Source: Stygiobacter sp.
GTDB taxonomy: Bacteria; Pseudomonadota; Alphaproteobacteria; Rhodospirillales; Magnetospirillaceae
Length of the DNA stretch: 64,000 nucleotides
Assembly: GCA_006218045.1 (NCBI GenBank)
Contig: VBWB01000001.1
Location: 310,001-374,000 of the forward strand
Reading direction: 5' to 3'
Shown here: positions 9,540-19,648 of the stretch, one piece after another
How the letters are laid out: each line of letters begins with the position of its first letter
Position numbering within the stretch: position 1 is the stretch's first letter
The notes under the pieces: model-generated
Told to the model about the DNA's origin: nothing
Seen by the model: the letters and a program-made list of their open reading frames with translations, nothing else
The model's database searches: none
Position numbers and translations under genes: made by a program

Positions 9540-10667
9540 TCAATCCTCGCCGATGACGGTGATGGTCATGGTCTGGTTATGCAATTCGCACGAGCCGGTG
9601 AATTGGTGCGGGCTGATCTCGCCATAGGAATAAAAACCGATGGTCTGGCACTTCGGCCCCAGCACCGCGGCCACCGAATCGACCTCTTCCGCCACCCGCT
9701 GGCCCAACAGCAGCTTGCGACCGATGCAGCTGATCAGGATGGCCAGGCTGCCCGAGCCGTCGCCCATGGCCTGGCGCGCCGCTTCACCCGCCGCGTCGAT
9801 CAGGTGGGTGAAGACGCCGCGCATCATCTGTGCCGGCGCCCCGGTGGGGATGTCGCCGGCGAAGATCATCGCCTTGTTGGCTTCGTCGATACCGACCACC
9901 GTGCGCACCAGATCGGTGCGGCTGTCGTCCAGGCTGCGGATTTTCAGCGGAAACAGCAAGGCGGCGCCGGGCAGATTGCGGGCCTGGTCGCCCAGATAGC
10001 GTTTGTACAGGTCGAGCGCCGGCTCGCCGTCCAGTTCGTACAGGATGTTGTGATCCGAGCGGGTGACCATGCGTTCCGGCCCGAACGGATCCCAGCCGCT
10101 GAAGCTGCCGTGGCGCAGGCTCAGGCTGTCGCCGTAAAGGCCCAGGGCGACGATGTTGCCTTCCTTCGGCTGGGGGCCGATACCCACCCGGGTGGCCTTG
10201 AAATCGGCACGGTCGCCGGCCAGCCCGCCGGTCAGCATGGTGTCGGCGGGCAAGGCCTGCTTGAGGGCGCGCACCAAGTCACTGCCGTTGACGTGGGTGC
10301 CGTCGGAAAGGACGAACACGGCACGCAGGCCGGCTTTCGGCAAACCGTCGGCCAGTCGCAGGCCGGCATCGTGGGACGAGGCGCACTCGGCCATATTGAC
10401 CGTGGCATGGGCGAAGCTGGCGCGGTCGAAGCTGATGGCGGCGGCGCTGATGCCGTTGTCGACCACCTCGCCGGCATGGATTTCCCCCCCGGTCGAACAT
10501 CCCACCAGCACGGCGGCTGGATAGCGGCTTTGCAGCTCATCCAGGCCGCCCTGGTCCAGGGCGCCGGGATCGGAGAAATAAAGAACCAGCTGCGGCGGCG
10601 GGGCGGCGGTATGGGGGGCGAAGCGCCAGCCGGTTTCCCGGAGCCAAAGGCTTAAGTCAACATGCAT
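9540..10667 (-). CDS. FIST N/C domain sensory protein
   Basis: VLVGCSTGGEIHAGEVVDNGISAAAISFD ... GCELHNQTMTITV-type FIST_C end (GFYSYGEISPHQFTGSCELHNQTMTITVIGED). Confidence 0.9.
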   Translation of the reverse strand: MHVDLSLWLRETGWRFAPHTAAPPPQLVLYFSDPGALDQGGLDELQSRYPAAVLVGCSTGGEIHAGEVVDNGISAAAISFDRASFAHATVNMAECASSHDAGLRLADGLPKAGLRAVFVLSDGTHVNGSDLVRALKQALPADTMLTGGLAGDRADFKATRVGIGPQPKEGNIVALGLYGDSLSLRHGSFSGWDPFGPERMVTRSDHNILYELDGEPALDLYKRYLGDQARNLPGAALLFPLKIRSLDDSRTDLVRTVVGIDEANKAMIFAGDIPTGAPAQMMRGVFTHLIDAAGEAARQAMGDGSGSLAILISCIGRKLLLGQRVAEEVDSVAAVLGPKCQTIGFYSYGEISPHQFTGSCELHNQTMTITVIGED

Positions 10668-10841
10668 GGCGTCGTCTCCGGTTCAGAGCGTTTCCCTATG
10701 GGCGACTATATCTTAAGTCGTGCCGAATGCGTCAGGAAATCACCGCCGGATCGGCGATGGGTGTACTTTCTCGATGATGGACAATATATCATTCACCAAT
10801 ATATTATTGCCTGACGGGCTTGCGGCTGCCATCCTGCCGCC

Positions 10842-11216
10842 ATGACCAGCGCGACACGCAATCAGGGCAAGGGCGGCGGAGTGGATTACACCGACCGTCA
10901 GTATTGGAGCGGGCTCATCAAGATGAGCCTGTCCAAGTTCTTCATCCTGGCCGAGTTGCAGCGCCGGCCCATGCACGGCTATGAAATCGCCCGTCAGGTC
11001 GAACTGTCGACCAAGGGCTGCTGCGCCCCCACCGCCGGAGCACTGTATCCGGTGCTGCGGGAATTCGAGCAGGGCGGCTATGTCACCGCCTTGGTCGAAC
11101 ACACCGGCGGGCGCCAGCGCAAGGTCTATACCATCACCGACCGGGGACGGCAGGCTTTCGCCGTGGCGGTCGAGGCTTGGCGCGAGGTCGGGTCTTATCT
11201 GGATGGGCGGGGCTGA
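10842..11216 (+). CDS. PadR family transcriptional regulator
   Basis: FFILAELQRRPMHGYEIARQVE...TAGALYPVLREFEQGGYV...GGRQRKVYTITDRGRQ. Confidence 0.88.
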   Translation: MTSATRNQGKGGGVDYTDRQYWSGLIKMSLSKFFILAELQRRPMHGYEIARQVELSTKGCCAPTAGALYPVLREFEQGGYVTALVEHTGGRQRKVYTITDRGRQAFAVAVEAWREVGSYLDGRG

Positions 11217-11219
11217 AGC

Positions 11220-12404
11220 ATGAAGGGTGGCGCCCGGCCTTATTCCTTCGTCTGGCTGCTGGCGGCGGCGCAACTGGTGGCCTGGGGCAGCCTGTACTAC
11301 GCCTTCGCCGTCGCCGTGGTGCCGATGGAGGCTGAATTGGGCTGGTCGAAGACCAGCTTGAACGGGGCGTTGTCGGTGGGGCTGCTGAGTTGGGGGCTGT
11401 GCGCGCCCGTGGTCGGCCAGTGGATCGACCGCAATGGTGCCCGCGCGGTGATGATCGGCGGCGCCGTCGCCGGCGGCCTGTTGATGGTGGCGTGGTCGCA
11501 GGTCCAGACCATCTGGGTGTTTTATCTGATCTGGGCGGCCATGGGCGCTGCCATGGCCTGCCTGTTGTACGAACCGGTCTTCGCCGTGGTCACCGCCCTT
11601 TATGGCACCGATTACCGCCGTGCCATCACCGCCATCACCTTGCTGGGCGGCTTCGCCAGTACGGTGCTGATCCCGGTGACCCAAATGCTGTGCGACGCTT
11701 TCGGCTGGCGTCACGCCATCGGGGTCATCGGTCTGTTCTGCATCGTATTCGTCGGCGGCCTGCACGCCGTGCTGCTGCGCCCCGGCGACGGCAAGTCACC
11801 GCATCAGCCGCAGGCGGTGGAAAAAGCGGGTGGGCCGCTGGTGCTGAGCCCGGTTTTCCTGGGGTTGGCGGTGTGGTTCACCGCCTATGGGGCCATCTTC
11901 ACCGGCCTGACCTTTCAGTTGATCCCGCTGATGTCGGCCCATGACCTGGACAGCGGTCGCATCATTATCGTGATGGCCCTGATCGGCCCCATGCAGGTGT
12001 TCGGGCGCATCGTCCTGCTGGCCCTGGGGCGGCGGCAGACGGCGCGCGGCACCGGCGCCTTCGTCGTGATCTCCATGCTGGGGGCGGTGACCATCTTATT
12101 GCTGGCGCCGGGATATTTTCCCGCCCTGGTCGCCTTTGCCCTGCTCTACGGCGCCGGCAACGGCATCATGACCATCGTGCGCGGCACCGCCGTGCCGGAA
12201 TATCTGGGCAATGCCCGCTATGGCGCCACCAATGGCGCCTTGGCCCTGCCCATCAACATCGCCAAGGCGGTGTCGCCCCTGGCCCTGGCCGGGCTGTGGT
12301 CGGCCACCGGCTCGCCGCGCGCGGTGATTTTGGCCCTGCTGGTCTGTTGCTCCGTCGCCTTGGCCGGCTATCTGACCGCCACCTTCAGCCGCCGCTCGGC
12401 CTAG
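11220..12404 (+). CDS. MFS transporter
   Basis: 12-TM-like hydrophobic pattern with SVGLLSWGLCAPVVGQWIDRNGARAVM motif; 3 nt after the PadR gene. Confidence 0.9.
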   Translation: MKGGARPYSFVWLLAAAQLVAWGSLYYAFAVAVVPMEAELGWSKTSLNGALSVGLLSWGLCAPVVGQWIDRNGARAVMIGGAVAGGLLMVAWSQVQTIWVFYLIWAAMGAAMACLLYEPVFAVVTALYGTDYRRAITAITLLGGFASTVLIPVTQMLCDAFGWRHAIGVIGLFCIVFVGGLHAVLLRPGDGKSPHQPQAVEKAGGPLVLSPVFLGLAVWFTAYGAIFTGLTFQLIPLMSAHDLDSGRIIIVMALIGPMQVFGRIVLLALGRRQTARGTGAFVVISMLGAVTILLLAPGYFPALVAFALLYGAGNGIMTIVRGTAVPEYLGNARYGATNGALALPINIAKAVSPLALAGLWSATGSPRAVILALLVCCSVALAGYLTATFSRRSA

Positions 12405-12436
12405 TTTCCGCCCCGATTCATAGAGCGGAAAAGGCC

Positions 12437-15400
12437 CTATCCCCGTCGGCCGCGCTTGCCGGCGGCCATGGCCGCCATGGCTTCGGCGACGCGGGCCATG
12501 GCCCGGGTCCAGGTGCCGTCGGTGGATTGGCGGAACACCCGCATGGTCGGATACCACACGCTGTCGTCGCGGTCGTCGACCCAGCGCCAGTCGTTGCCCA
12601 GGGGCAGCAGCACCCAGACCGGCTTGCCCAGGGCGCCGGCCAGATGCGCTTCCACCGTGTCGGTGGTGACGATCAGATCAAGCCCGGCGATGAGCGCGGC
12701 CAGATCGACCAGATGACGGCAATGGCTGCCCATTTCCTCGACGAACAGGCGGTTGCCGGTGGTGACCAGATCCGCATTCCGTTCGCCCCGTTGCAGGCTG
12801 ACCAGATCGATTTGCGGCAAGGCGGCCAGCCGCATCAGCACCGGCAGGGGGATGCCGCGATCGCGTTGGCGCTGGCCCACCCACGACAATCCCACATGCA
12901 GGCGCTGGTCGTCGGGGAAACGGAACGGCAGCACGCCGTCGGGCAGATGCAGATAGGGGATGTTGCGCGGCGGCGTGGTCCGCGACGTGGTCCCCAGCAG
13001 GCGCGGCACGTCCGGCAATCGCACGGTACAATCCACCATGGGCAGGTTTTGGCCACGCGGGATCACCTGTTCGACCCCGGCCAGGCCGGCCAGCAGCGGC
13101 GCCAGTTCGGGCACGCATTCGACGCTGACCAGACCGCCTTGCAGGGCGACCAGGGGGATGTAGCGCGCCAGCATGACGGTGTCGACGCTGTCGCCTTCGT
13201 CGCGCACCAAGATGGTGCGGGCATCCAGGCGGCTGCCGTCCCATTCCGCGGCATTGACTTCGGACAGGGCAACCGCCGGGCGGTTGATCATCTCCGCCAT
13301 GCCGCGGGCCAGATTGCCGGATTTCAGCAAGGTCGCCGCCATTTCGTGGTCGGGCACCGTGCCCGGGCGCAAATGCTCGGCCCGTTCCAACAGGCCCAAG
13401 GCCTCCTTGGGTCTTCCGCGTTCGCGTTCCAACAGGCCGAAGGCATAATGCACCTCGGCATTGTCGGGAAGAGCGGTCAAGGCCTGCAGGAAGGCGGCTT
13501 CGGATGATTCCAGATGGCCGCTTTCGCGCAGGACGTTGGCCAGATTGGCCCGGACCAGGGGCGGCGCTCCGGCGGCCAGGGCGCGGCGCCAGCAGGCGGC
13601 GGCGGCGGCGGTGCGACCGATGCGGCGCAGCAATCCGCCCAGATTGGCATTGGCGTCCACATTGCCGGGGTCCATGGCCAGGGCGCGGGCGAAGGATGCG
13701 CCGGCCTGATTGATCAACCCCTTGGCCAGTTCGGTATTGCCGCGATTGGCCAGATGGGTGGCCATCACCGCCACCTTGCCCATGCTGGCCGGTGAGGTGG
13801 GGTCGCCGGCATCGCCGTAAAGCGGGGCCGGATTCTGCCCCGGCGCCAGGGCCAGGACGATGGCGCCATCCTGGCCGGTGAAGGGGATGACATGGCCGGC
13901 GGCGACGTCGCCGGGGAACTGGAACAGGCGATAACCGCGCGTGGTCAGGCGTTCCGCCGCGCCGTTGCCTTGGGCCTGGCTGAAGACGATGGCCGCCGGG
14001 ACATAACCGCCCAGGCCGTCGATGATGGCGGCTTCGTCGCCCTTGACGCCCAGGCGCAGAATCAGACGGCGGCCCTTGTCCTCGGCCCCGTCGTCGAGGA
14101 ACTCATCCAGGATGACGGCCAGGGGCAGGCAATGCTCCGCGGCATGAACCCAGCCCGGCAGGGCATAGACGGCGCGCCCGTCGCGCACTTTCGCCGCCAC
14201 CGCCACCGGCAGGCGGGCGGCGCCGACGACCGCTTGGCGAACGGTAACGACATCGGACAGGCCGGAAATGCCGATTGTGTCCTCCAAGATGGCGGCTTCG
14301 GCGGGGCGTGCGTCGATGGCCAGGACGCGCAGCGAATCCATGTCCTGGCTGGCGATGTCCAGCACATGCGGAGCGGCGGAGCCGCAGCCCACGTCCACAT
14401 AAAGGTCGCCATCCATCAGATGGGTGGACAGCATGGCCCGCTGGGCGGCGCGCGGGCCGGTCTGGGCTTGGCTGTGATCCTGGCGCCGGGCGCGTTCCTG
14501 GGCCAGTTTTTCATCAAGGGCGTTCATCACCCGGGTGATGATGCCGATCCAGTCGCCGGGACGGGATTGACGGAACAGACGGGCCGATCCGTACCACGGG
14601 CTGTCGTCGCGGCCCCGCATCCAGCGCCAGTCGGCGGCCACCGGCAGCATGACCCAGACCGGCTTGCCCAGGGCGCCGGCCAAATGGGCGACGGCACCGT
14701 CGACGGTGATGACCAGATCCATCTCGGCGATGCGTCCGGCCAGATCGGCATAATCGGAAATGCTGGGCGACAGATCGGTGATCAGGGCGGGATGGGCCAT
14801 GCGGGCGGCATCCTCGGTCCGGTTGCCCAATTGCAGGCCGAAGAAGGCGGCGCCCGACGCCCCCAGCAGGTCCATGACCTGGGTGAAGGGAATGCTCCAG
14901 GCGGCGCGCGGGCCGGCCCAGGCCAGGCCCACTTTCAAGAGCGCCGCCGGCGGTGCGGAAACCGGCACCCGGTGACCGGGCGGCGGCGCCAGATAGGGGG
15001 CGCGGGGAATGCCGGTCAGCGAGGTGCCGAACAGGCGGGGCAGATCGTTGAGCGAGGCGTTGTAATCGATGCGCAGGCCGCTGGGCAGTTTCCCGCCCGA
15101 GGCGATGACGGCGAACACACCTTCAAGCCCCTTGGCCAGCCCGGTCAGGGGCTGCGGCAGCCCCAACACGACCTTGCCGGCACGGTGCGCGATTTCCGGT
15201 ACATAGCGCAGCAGGTGGATGATTTCGGCGATGCCCTGTTCCGCCCACAACAGGATGGTTTGACCGACCAGTTCGTCGTCGCCGTTCCAGCTTTGGCCGG
15301 GCGGTTGCGGGCGGGTGCGGCCCACGGCCTGCCAGCGCCATTCCAGGTCGTCCCATGCCCCGTCCAAATGGCCTTCCAGCAGGTTCAGCCGCGCCCGGCC

Positions 15401-16066
15401 CAGATGGGCATGAGGATTGGACGGCATGATCGCCAGCGAGCGTTCCAACTGATCCTGGGCCTCGTCCATGCGGCCCAGGCCGATCAGGGTCTGGCCCAAT
15501 CCCGACAGGGCCAGGGCGTTGTCGGCATCCATGGCCAGGATGCTGTGATACAGATCGGCGGCGGCGGTCAGATCCATGCGCCGGGCCAGCAGGTCGGCCA
15601 GTTGCTGGCGGGCGTCGATCAGATCGGGCGCCTGGGCGATGGCCCGGCGCAGGGCGGATTCCGCCGCTGCTTCGTGGCCTTCGCTCAAAAGCAGCAGGGC
15701 CAGACCATGCCAAGCCTGGGCCGGCGGCGCCGGTTCACGCACCAAGGCGGCGAAGATCACCCGGGCCTCGTCCGGGCGACCCAGCCCTTGCAGGGTCAGG
15801 GCCAGTTCAAGGCGGGCTTCCAGGTGGTGGCTGTCGTGGTCCAGCACTTTCATCAGCACCGGCAGCGCCTCACGCGTGCGGCCCAGGGCGCGCAGCATGG
15901 CGCCCTTGCCGGCCAGGGCGCCGGTATGGACGGGGTCGATGGTCAGCGCCGCTTCATAGGCGGCCAGCGCATTGGCGTAATCGACGGCGTCGCGGGCGGC
16001 ACGGGCGGCGTACAATTCGGCATCCACGGCGGCACTGTCCATCGCCGGCTCGCCCATGTGGTCCAT
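12437..16066 (-). CDS. TPR protein with two glycosyltransferase-like modules flanking an FkbM-like methyltransferase region
   Basis: N-term TPRs; LVITVDGAVAHLAGALGKPVWVMLPVAADWRWMRGRDDSPWY; middle GDLYVDVGCGSAAPHVLDI; second TPR block; LIVTTDTVEAHLAGALGKPVWVLLPLGNDWRWVDDRDDSVWY. ATG at 16066 has a good RBS. Confidence 0.85.
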   Translation of the reverse strand: MDHMGEPAMDSAAVDAELYAARAARDAVDYANALAAYEAALTIDPVHTGALAGKGAMLRALGRTREALPVLMKVLDHDSHHLEARLELALTLQGLGRPDEARVIFAALVREPAPPAQAWHGLALLLLSEGHEAAAESALRRAIAQAPDLIDARQQLADLLARRMDLTAAADLYHSILAMDADNALALSGLGQTLIGLGRMDEAQDQLERSLAIMPSNPHAHLGRARLNLLEGHLDGAWDDLEWRWQAVGRTRPQPPGQSWNGDDELVGQTILLWAEQGIAEIIHLLRYVPEIAHRAGKVVLGLPQPLTGLAKGLEGVFAVIASGGKLPSGLRIDYNASLNDLPRLFGTSLTGIPRAPYLAPPPGHRVPVSAPPAALLKVGLAWAGPRAAWSIPFTQVMDLLGASGAAFFGLQLGNRTEDAARMAHPALITDLSPSISDYADLAGRIAEMDLVITVDGAVAHLAGALGKPVWVMLPVAADWRWMRGRDDSPWYGSARLFRQSRPGDWIGIITRVMNALDEKLAQERARRQDHSQAQTGPRAAQRAMLSTHLMDGDLYVDVGCGSAAPHVLDIASQDMDSLRVLAIDARPAEAAILEDTIGISGLSDVVTVRQAVVGAARLPVAVAAKVRDGRAVYALPGWVHAAEHCLPLAVILDEFLDDGAEDKGRRLILRLGVKGDEAAIIDGLGGYVPAAIVFSQAQGNGAAERLTTRGYRLFQFPGDVAAGHVIPFTGQDGAIVLALAPGQNPAPLYGDAGDPTSPASMGKVAVMATHLANRGNTELAKGLINQAGASFARALAMDPGNVDANANLGGLLRRIGRTAAAAACWRRALAAGAPPLVRANLANVLRESGHLESSEAAFLQALTALPDNAEVHYAFGLLERERGRPKEALGLLERAEHLRPGTVPDHEMAATLLKSGNLARGMAEMINRPAVALSEVNAAEWDGSRLDARTILVRDEGDSVDTVMLARYIPLVALQGGLVSVECVPELAPLLAGLAGVEQVIPRGQNLPMVDCTVRLPDVPRLLGTTSRTTPPRNIPYLHLPDGVLPFRFPDDQRLHVGLSWVGQRQRDRGIPLPVLMRLAALPQIDLVSLQRGERNADLVTTGNRLFVEEMGSHCRHLVDLAALIAGLDLIVTTDTVEAHLAGALGKPVWVLLPLGNDWRWVDDRDDSVWYPTMRVFRQSTDGTWTRAMARVAEAMAAMAAGKRGRRG

Positions 16067-16175
16067 GACGCTCTTCCCCCGCTCATGTTTTACTTTCACC
16101 CCGGGGCAGTCAAGCGCGGCTGTGCCTGGGGGTCAAGTGCAAACAAAACCAGGATAGGCCCATACTAGGCAAACG

Positions 16176-19100
16176 TCATCCACCGGCATTGGTTTTTTCA
16201 TATTCCGCCAAGGCGGCGATCATGGCGGCGCGGGTCTTTCGCACCGATGCCGCCTTGATCGGGCCGAACCCCCTGATGTGCAGCGCCAGCCCGGCGATGC
16301 TGACCGCGGCATCGTGGTTGGACGCATCGAGGCGGGCCAGCAACCGGTCGATGACGGAATCGTATTCGTGGATCAGTTCCCGCTCCATCCGCCGCTCGGC
16401 ACTGTGGCCGAAGGGGTCGGCCCAGGTGCCGCGCAAACCTTTCAGCCGCGCCAGCCCCTTCATCAGAATCAGCATCCACGGGCCGAAGCGATGTTTGGCG
16501 GCGCCGAACCAGGGCGGCGCCAGATGCGGTTCGATCTTGTCCCAATGCTCGAATTGTCCGGCCAGCGACTGGACGAAGGCCGGATCGCCGTAAAGCCGAG
16601 CCACCTCGTATTCGTCCTTGTAGGTCATCAGCTTGGCCAAAGCGCGGGCCACCGCCTCGGTCAGGGCGGTGGCGCCGGACAGGGCGGCTTCGGCCCGGTG
16701 CACCCGATCGAGGCGGGCTTGGTAACGGTCGGCCCATTCGTTCCCGCCCCAGCGGCGCAGTTCGGCCACGCGGATGGCGATGATTTCGTCGAGGCTTGTG
16801 GCGGTCCAGGGCGGCGGCGTCACCAGGGCCTGTACCGCGTCCCGGTCATGGGCGGCGCGGCGGCCCCACAAAAAGGCCCGTTTGTTGAAATCGGGGGCGG
16901 CGCCGTTCATGTCGATGGCGGTCAGGATCGCTTCCAGCGACACCGGCAGCAGGCCGCGTTGCCAGGCGAAGCCGACCACGAACAGATTGGCGGCGATGGC
17001 ATCGCCCATCAGCGCATTGGCCAAGCGGGTGGCGTCGATGAAATCGGCCTGGGCGCCGGCGGTGATGGCGTGGCGCATGGCGGCATCGGGAAAGTCCAGG
17101 TCGGGGGCATGGGTGAAGGTGGCGGGCATGGAGTGGTGGCTGTTGATCACCGCCTGGGTGGTGCCGGATTTCAGCTTGCTCAGGGTGTCGAAGCCGGCGG
17201 CGGTGACCATGTCGCAGGCCAGCAGCAGATGGGCGCCGCCATCGCCGATGCGACTGGCGAACAATTTGTCGGGGTCGTCGCACAGGCGCAGATGGCTGAC
17301 CACGGCGCCGTTCTTTTGCGCCAGCCCGGTCTGGTCCAGGCTGGTGACGCCCTTGCCGTCCAGATGGGCGGCCATGCCAAGGACTTGGGCGACGGTGACC
17401 ACCCCGGTGCCGCCGATGCCGGTGACGATGATGGCATAGGGTTGGTCCGCCCCCGGCAGGACCGGTTCCGGCAAGGGGGGGAAGTCGCCGGCGGCCACTT
17501 CCGCCGGTTTCTTGGCCTGCGCCCCGGTAACGGTGACGAAGGCCGGGCAGAAGCCCTTGGCGCAACTGAAATCCTTGTTGCAGGCCGATTGGTCGATGGC
17601 GCGCTTGCGGCCCCATTCGGTTTCCACCGGCACCACGGCGACGCAATTGGATTTGTCGCCGCAATCGCCGCAGCCTTCGCATACCCGTTCATTGATGAAC
17701 AGGCGTTCCGTCGGCTCTTCCATCAGGCCGCGCTTGCGGCGGCGGCGCTTTTCGGCGGCGCAGGTCTGGTCATGGATCAACACCGACACGCCGGGCCAGT
17801 CGCGCAATTCCCGTTGCACGGCGTCGAGATGGTCGCGGTGGTGGATGGTGGTGCCCGGCGGCAGCCGGTCGGCATAGGCAATGGTGCGGTCCGAGGTGAC
17901 GGCGATGCGCTCCACCCCTTCCGCCCGCACCTGGGCGGCGATGGCCGGCACGTCCAGGGGGCCGTCCATGGGTTGGCCGCCGGTCATGGCCACGGCATCG
18001 TTGAACAAGATCTTGTAGGTGATGTTGACGTGGGCGGCGACGCAGGCGCGGATGGCCAGCAGGCCGGAATGGTAATAGGTGCCGTCGCCCAAATTCTGGA
18101 ACATGTGACGGCGACGGGTGAAGGGGGCCTGACCGATCCAGTTGGTGCCTTCGCCGCCCATCTGGGTATAGGTCTCGGTGTGCCGCTCCGGCATCCAGGT
18201 GGCCATGATGTGGCAGCCGATACCGCCCATGGCATGGCTGCCCTCGGGCACCAGGGTCGAGGAATTGTGCGGGCAGCCGGCGCAAAAATAAGGCACGCGG
18301 GCAAAGCCCTGGGGCACGGCGGCCAGGGCCGCCTGCTTGGCATCCAGCCAGTCCAGCCGCTCGCGCACCCGCAGGCTGGTATAGAACCGCCCGATGCGCC
18401 CGGCGATGACACGGGCGACCAGGGCCGGGTTCAACTCGCCATGGCTGGGCAGCAGCGGCGCTCCGGTCTCGTCGGTCTTGCCCACCACCCGTGGCCGCAG
18501 CGTTCCGTCCCAATTGAACAATTGGGCGCGCAACTGATCCTCGATCACCGGGCGCTTTTCCTCGATCACCAGGATTTCGTCCAGGCCCTGGCAAAAGGCG
18601 CGGATGCCTTCCGGCTCCAGCGGCCAGGTCATGGCCACCTTGTAGATGGCCAGCCCCATGGCTCCGGCGTACTCGCCGTCGATGCCCAGATCGTCCAGGG
18701 CTTGCAGCACGTCCAGCGTTGCCTTGCCGGTGGTGATTATGCCGAAACGGCGGCTGCCGCCGCCGCCGCCGATAATGGTGCGGTCCAGCCGGTTGGCGCG
18801 GGCGAAGGCGAGGGCGGCGGGCAGCTTGTGGCGCAAAAGCCGCTCTTCCTGGGCGAGGAAGCGGTCGGGCCAACGGATGGACAGCCCGCCCTCGGGCAGA
18901 GGGAAGTCCCGTGGCGCCACAATGTGAACCCGCCACGGATTGACGTCGATGGTGGCCGAGCTTTCCACCGTCTCGGTCACCGCCTTGACCCCGACCCACA
19001 GGCCGGAAAACCGCGACAGCGCCCAGCCGGTCAGGCCGTAATCCAGCAGATCCTGAACATCGGCCGGATTGAGCACCGGCATGTTCATGGCCATGAACAA

Positions 19101-19586
19101 TTGTTCCGATTGGTGCGCCATGGTCGACGACCGGGCGCCGTGGTCGTCGCCGGCCAGCACCAGGACGCCGCCATGGGCAGCGGTGCCGGCGGAATTGGCG
19201 TGCTTGAAGGCATCGGCGGCACGGTCCAGCCCCGGCCCCTTGCCGTACCAATAGGCGAAGACGCCATCGGTCCTGGACTCGCCCGACAGTCCGACCTGTT
19301 GGCTGCCCCAGATGGCGGTGGCGGCCAGTTCCTCGTTGAGGCCGGGCTGGAAGTGGATGTCGTGGCCGGCCAGATGTTTTTGCGCCCGCCACAATTCCTT
19401 GTCCAAGCCCGAAAGCGGCGAGCCGCGATAGCCGGAGATGAAGCCGGCGGTCTCGAAGCCCAGGCCGCGGTCGCGGTCGCGCTGGATCATGGGCAGGCGG
19501 ACCAGGGCCTGCACCCCCGACAGGAACACCCGGCCACTTCTGGCGGTGTATTTGTCTTCCAAGGTGATCTTGCTGGAAATGGACAT
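16176..19586 (-). CDS. Indolepyruvate ferredoxin oxidoreductase, fused alpha/beta type
   Basis: MSISSKITLEDKYTARSGRVFLSGVQALVRLPMIQRDRD...GFISGYRGSPLSGLD; Fe-S motif CEGCGDCGDKSNC; GIGGTGVVTVAQVLGMAAHLDGK. Confidence 0.95.
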   Translation of the reverse strand: MSISSKITLEDKYTARSGRVFLSGVQALVRLPMIQRDRDRGLGFETAGFISGYRGSPLSGLDKELWRAQKHLAGHDIHFQPGLNEELAATAIWGSQQVGLSGESRTDGVFAYWYGKGPGLDRAADAFKHANSAGTAAHGGVLVLAGDDHGARSSTMAHQSEQLFMAMNMPVLNPADVQDLLDYGLTGWALSRFSGLWVGVKAVTETVESSATIDVNPWRVHIVAPRDFPLPEGGLSIRWPDRFLAQEERLLRHKLPAALAFARANRLDRTIIGGGGGSRRFGIITTGKATLDVLQALDDLGIDGEYAGAMGLAIYKVAMTWPLEPEGIRAFCQGLDEILVIEEKRPVIEDQLRAQLFNWDGTLRPRVVGKTDETGAPLLPSHGELNPALVARVIAGRIGRFYTSLRVRERLDWLDAKQAALAAVPQGFARVPYFCAGCPHNSSTLVPEGSHAMGGIGCHIMATWMPERHTETYTQMGGEGTNWIGQAPFTRRRHMFQNLGDGTYYHSGLLAIRACVAAHVNITYKILFNDAVAMTGGQPMDGPLDVPAIAAQVRAEGVERIAVTSDRTIAYADRLPPGTTIHHRDHLDAVQRELRDWPGVSVLIHDQTCAAEKRRRRKRGLMEEPTERLFINERVCEGCGDCGDKSNCVAVVPVETEWGRKRAIDQSACNKDFSCAKGFCPAFVTVTGAQAKKPAEVAAGDFPPLPEPVLPGADQPYAIIVTGIGGTGVVTVAQVLGMAAHLDGKGVTSLDQTGLAQKNGAVVSHLRLCDDPDKLFASRIGDGGAHLLLACDMVTAAGFDTLSKLKSGTTQAVINSHHSMPATFTHAPDLDFPDAAMRHAITAGAQADFIDATRLANALMGDAIAANLFVVGFAWQRGLLPVSLEAILTAIDMNGAAPDFNKRAFLWGRRAAHDRDAVQALVTPPPWTATSLDEIIAIRVAELRRWGGNEWADRYQARLDRVHRAEAALSGATALTEAVARALAKLMTYKDEYEVARLYGDPAFVQSLAGQFEHWDKIEPHLAPPWFGAAKHRFGPWMLILMKGLARLKGLRGTWADPFGHSAERRMERELIHEYDSVIDRLLARLDASNHDAAVSIAGLALHIRGFGPIKAASVRKTRAAMIAALAEYEKTNAGG

Positions 19587-19648
19587 GGCGCACCTCCTCT
19601 CCGGCAGGTGGGAAGAGAGCGGAGCGCGGCAAAGGGGGACGGTGAAAA

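Noticed and set aside
8307-10655. 782-aa plus-strand ORF
   Set aside because: Antisense to HK and FIST genes with strong domain signatures; composition (Gln/His/Gly rich) typical of GC-frame shadow ORFs.
13892-16168. 758-aa plus-strand ORF
   Set aside because: Antisense shadow of the TPR-glycosyltransferase gene; low-complexity GQ/H-rich translation without domains.
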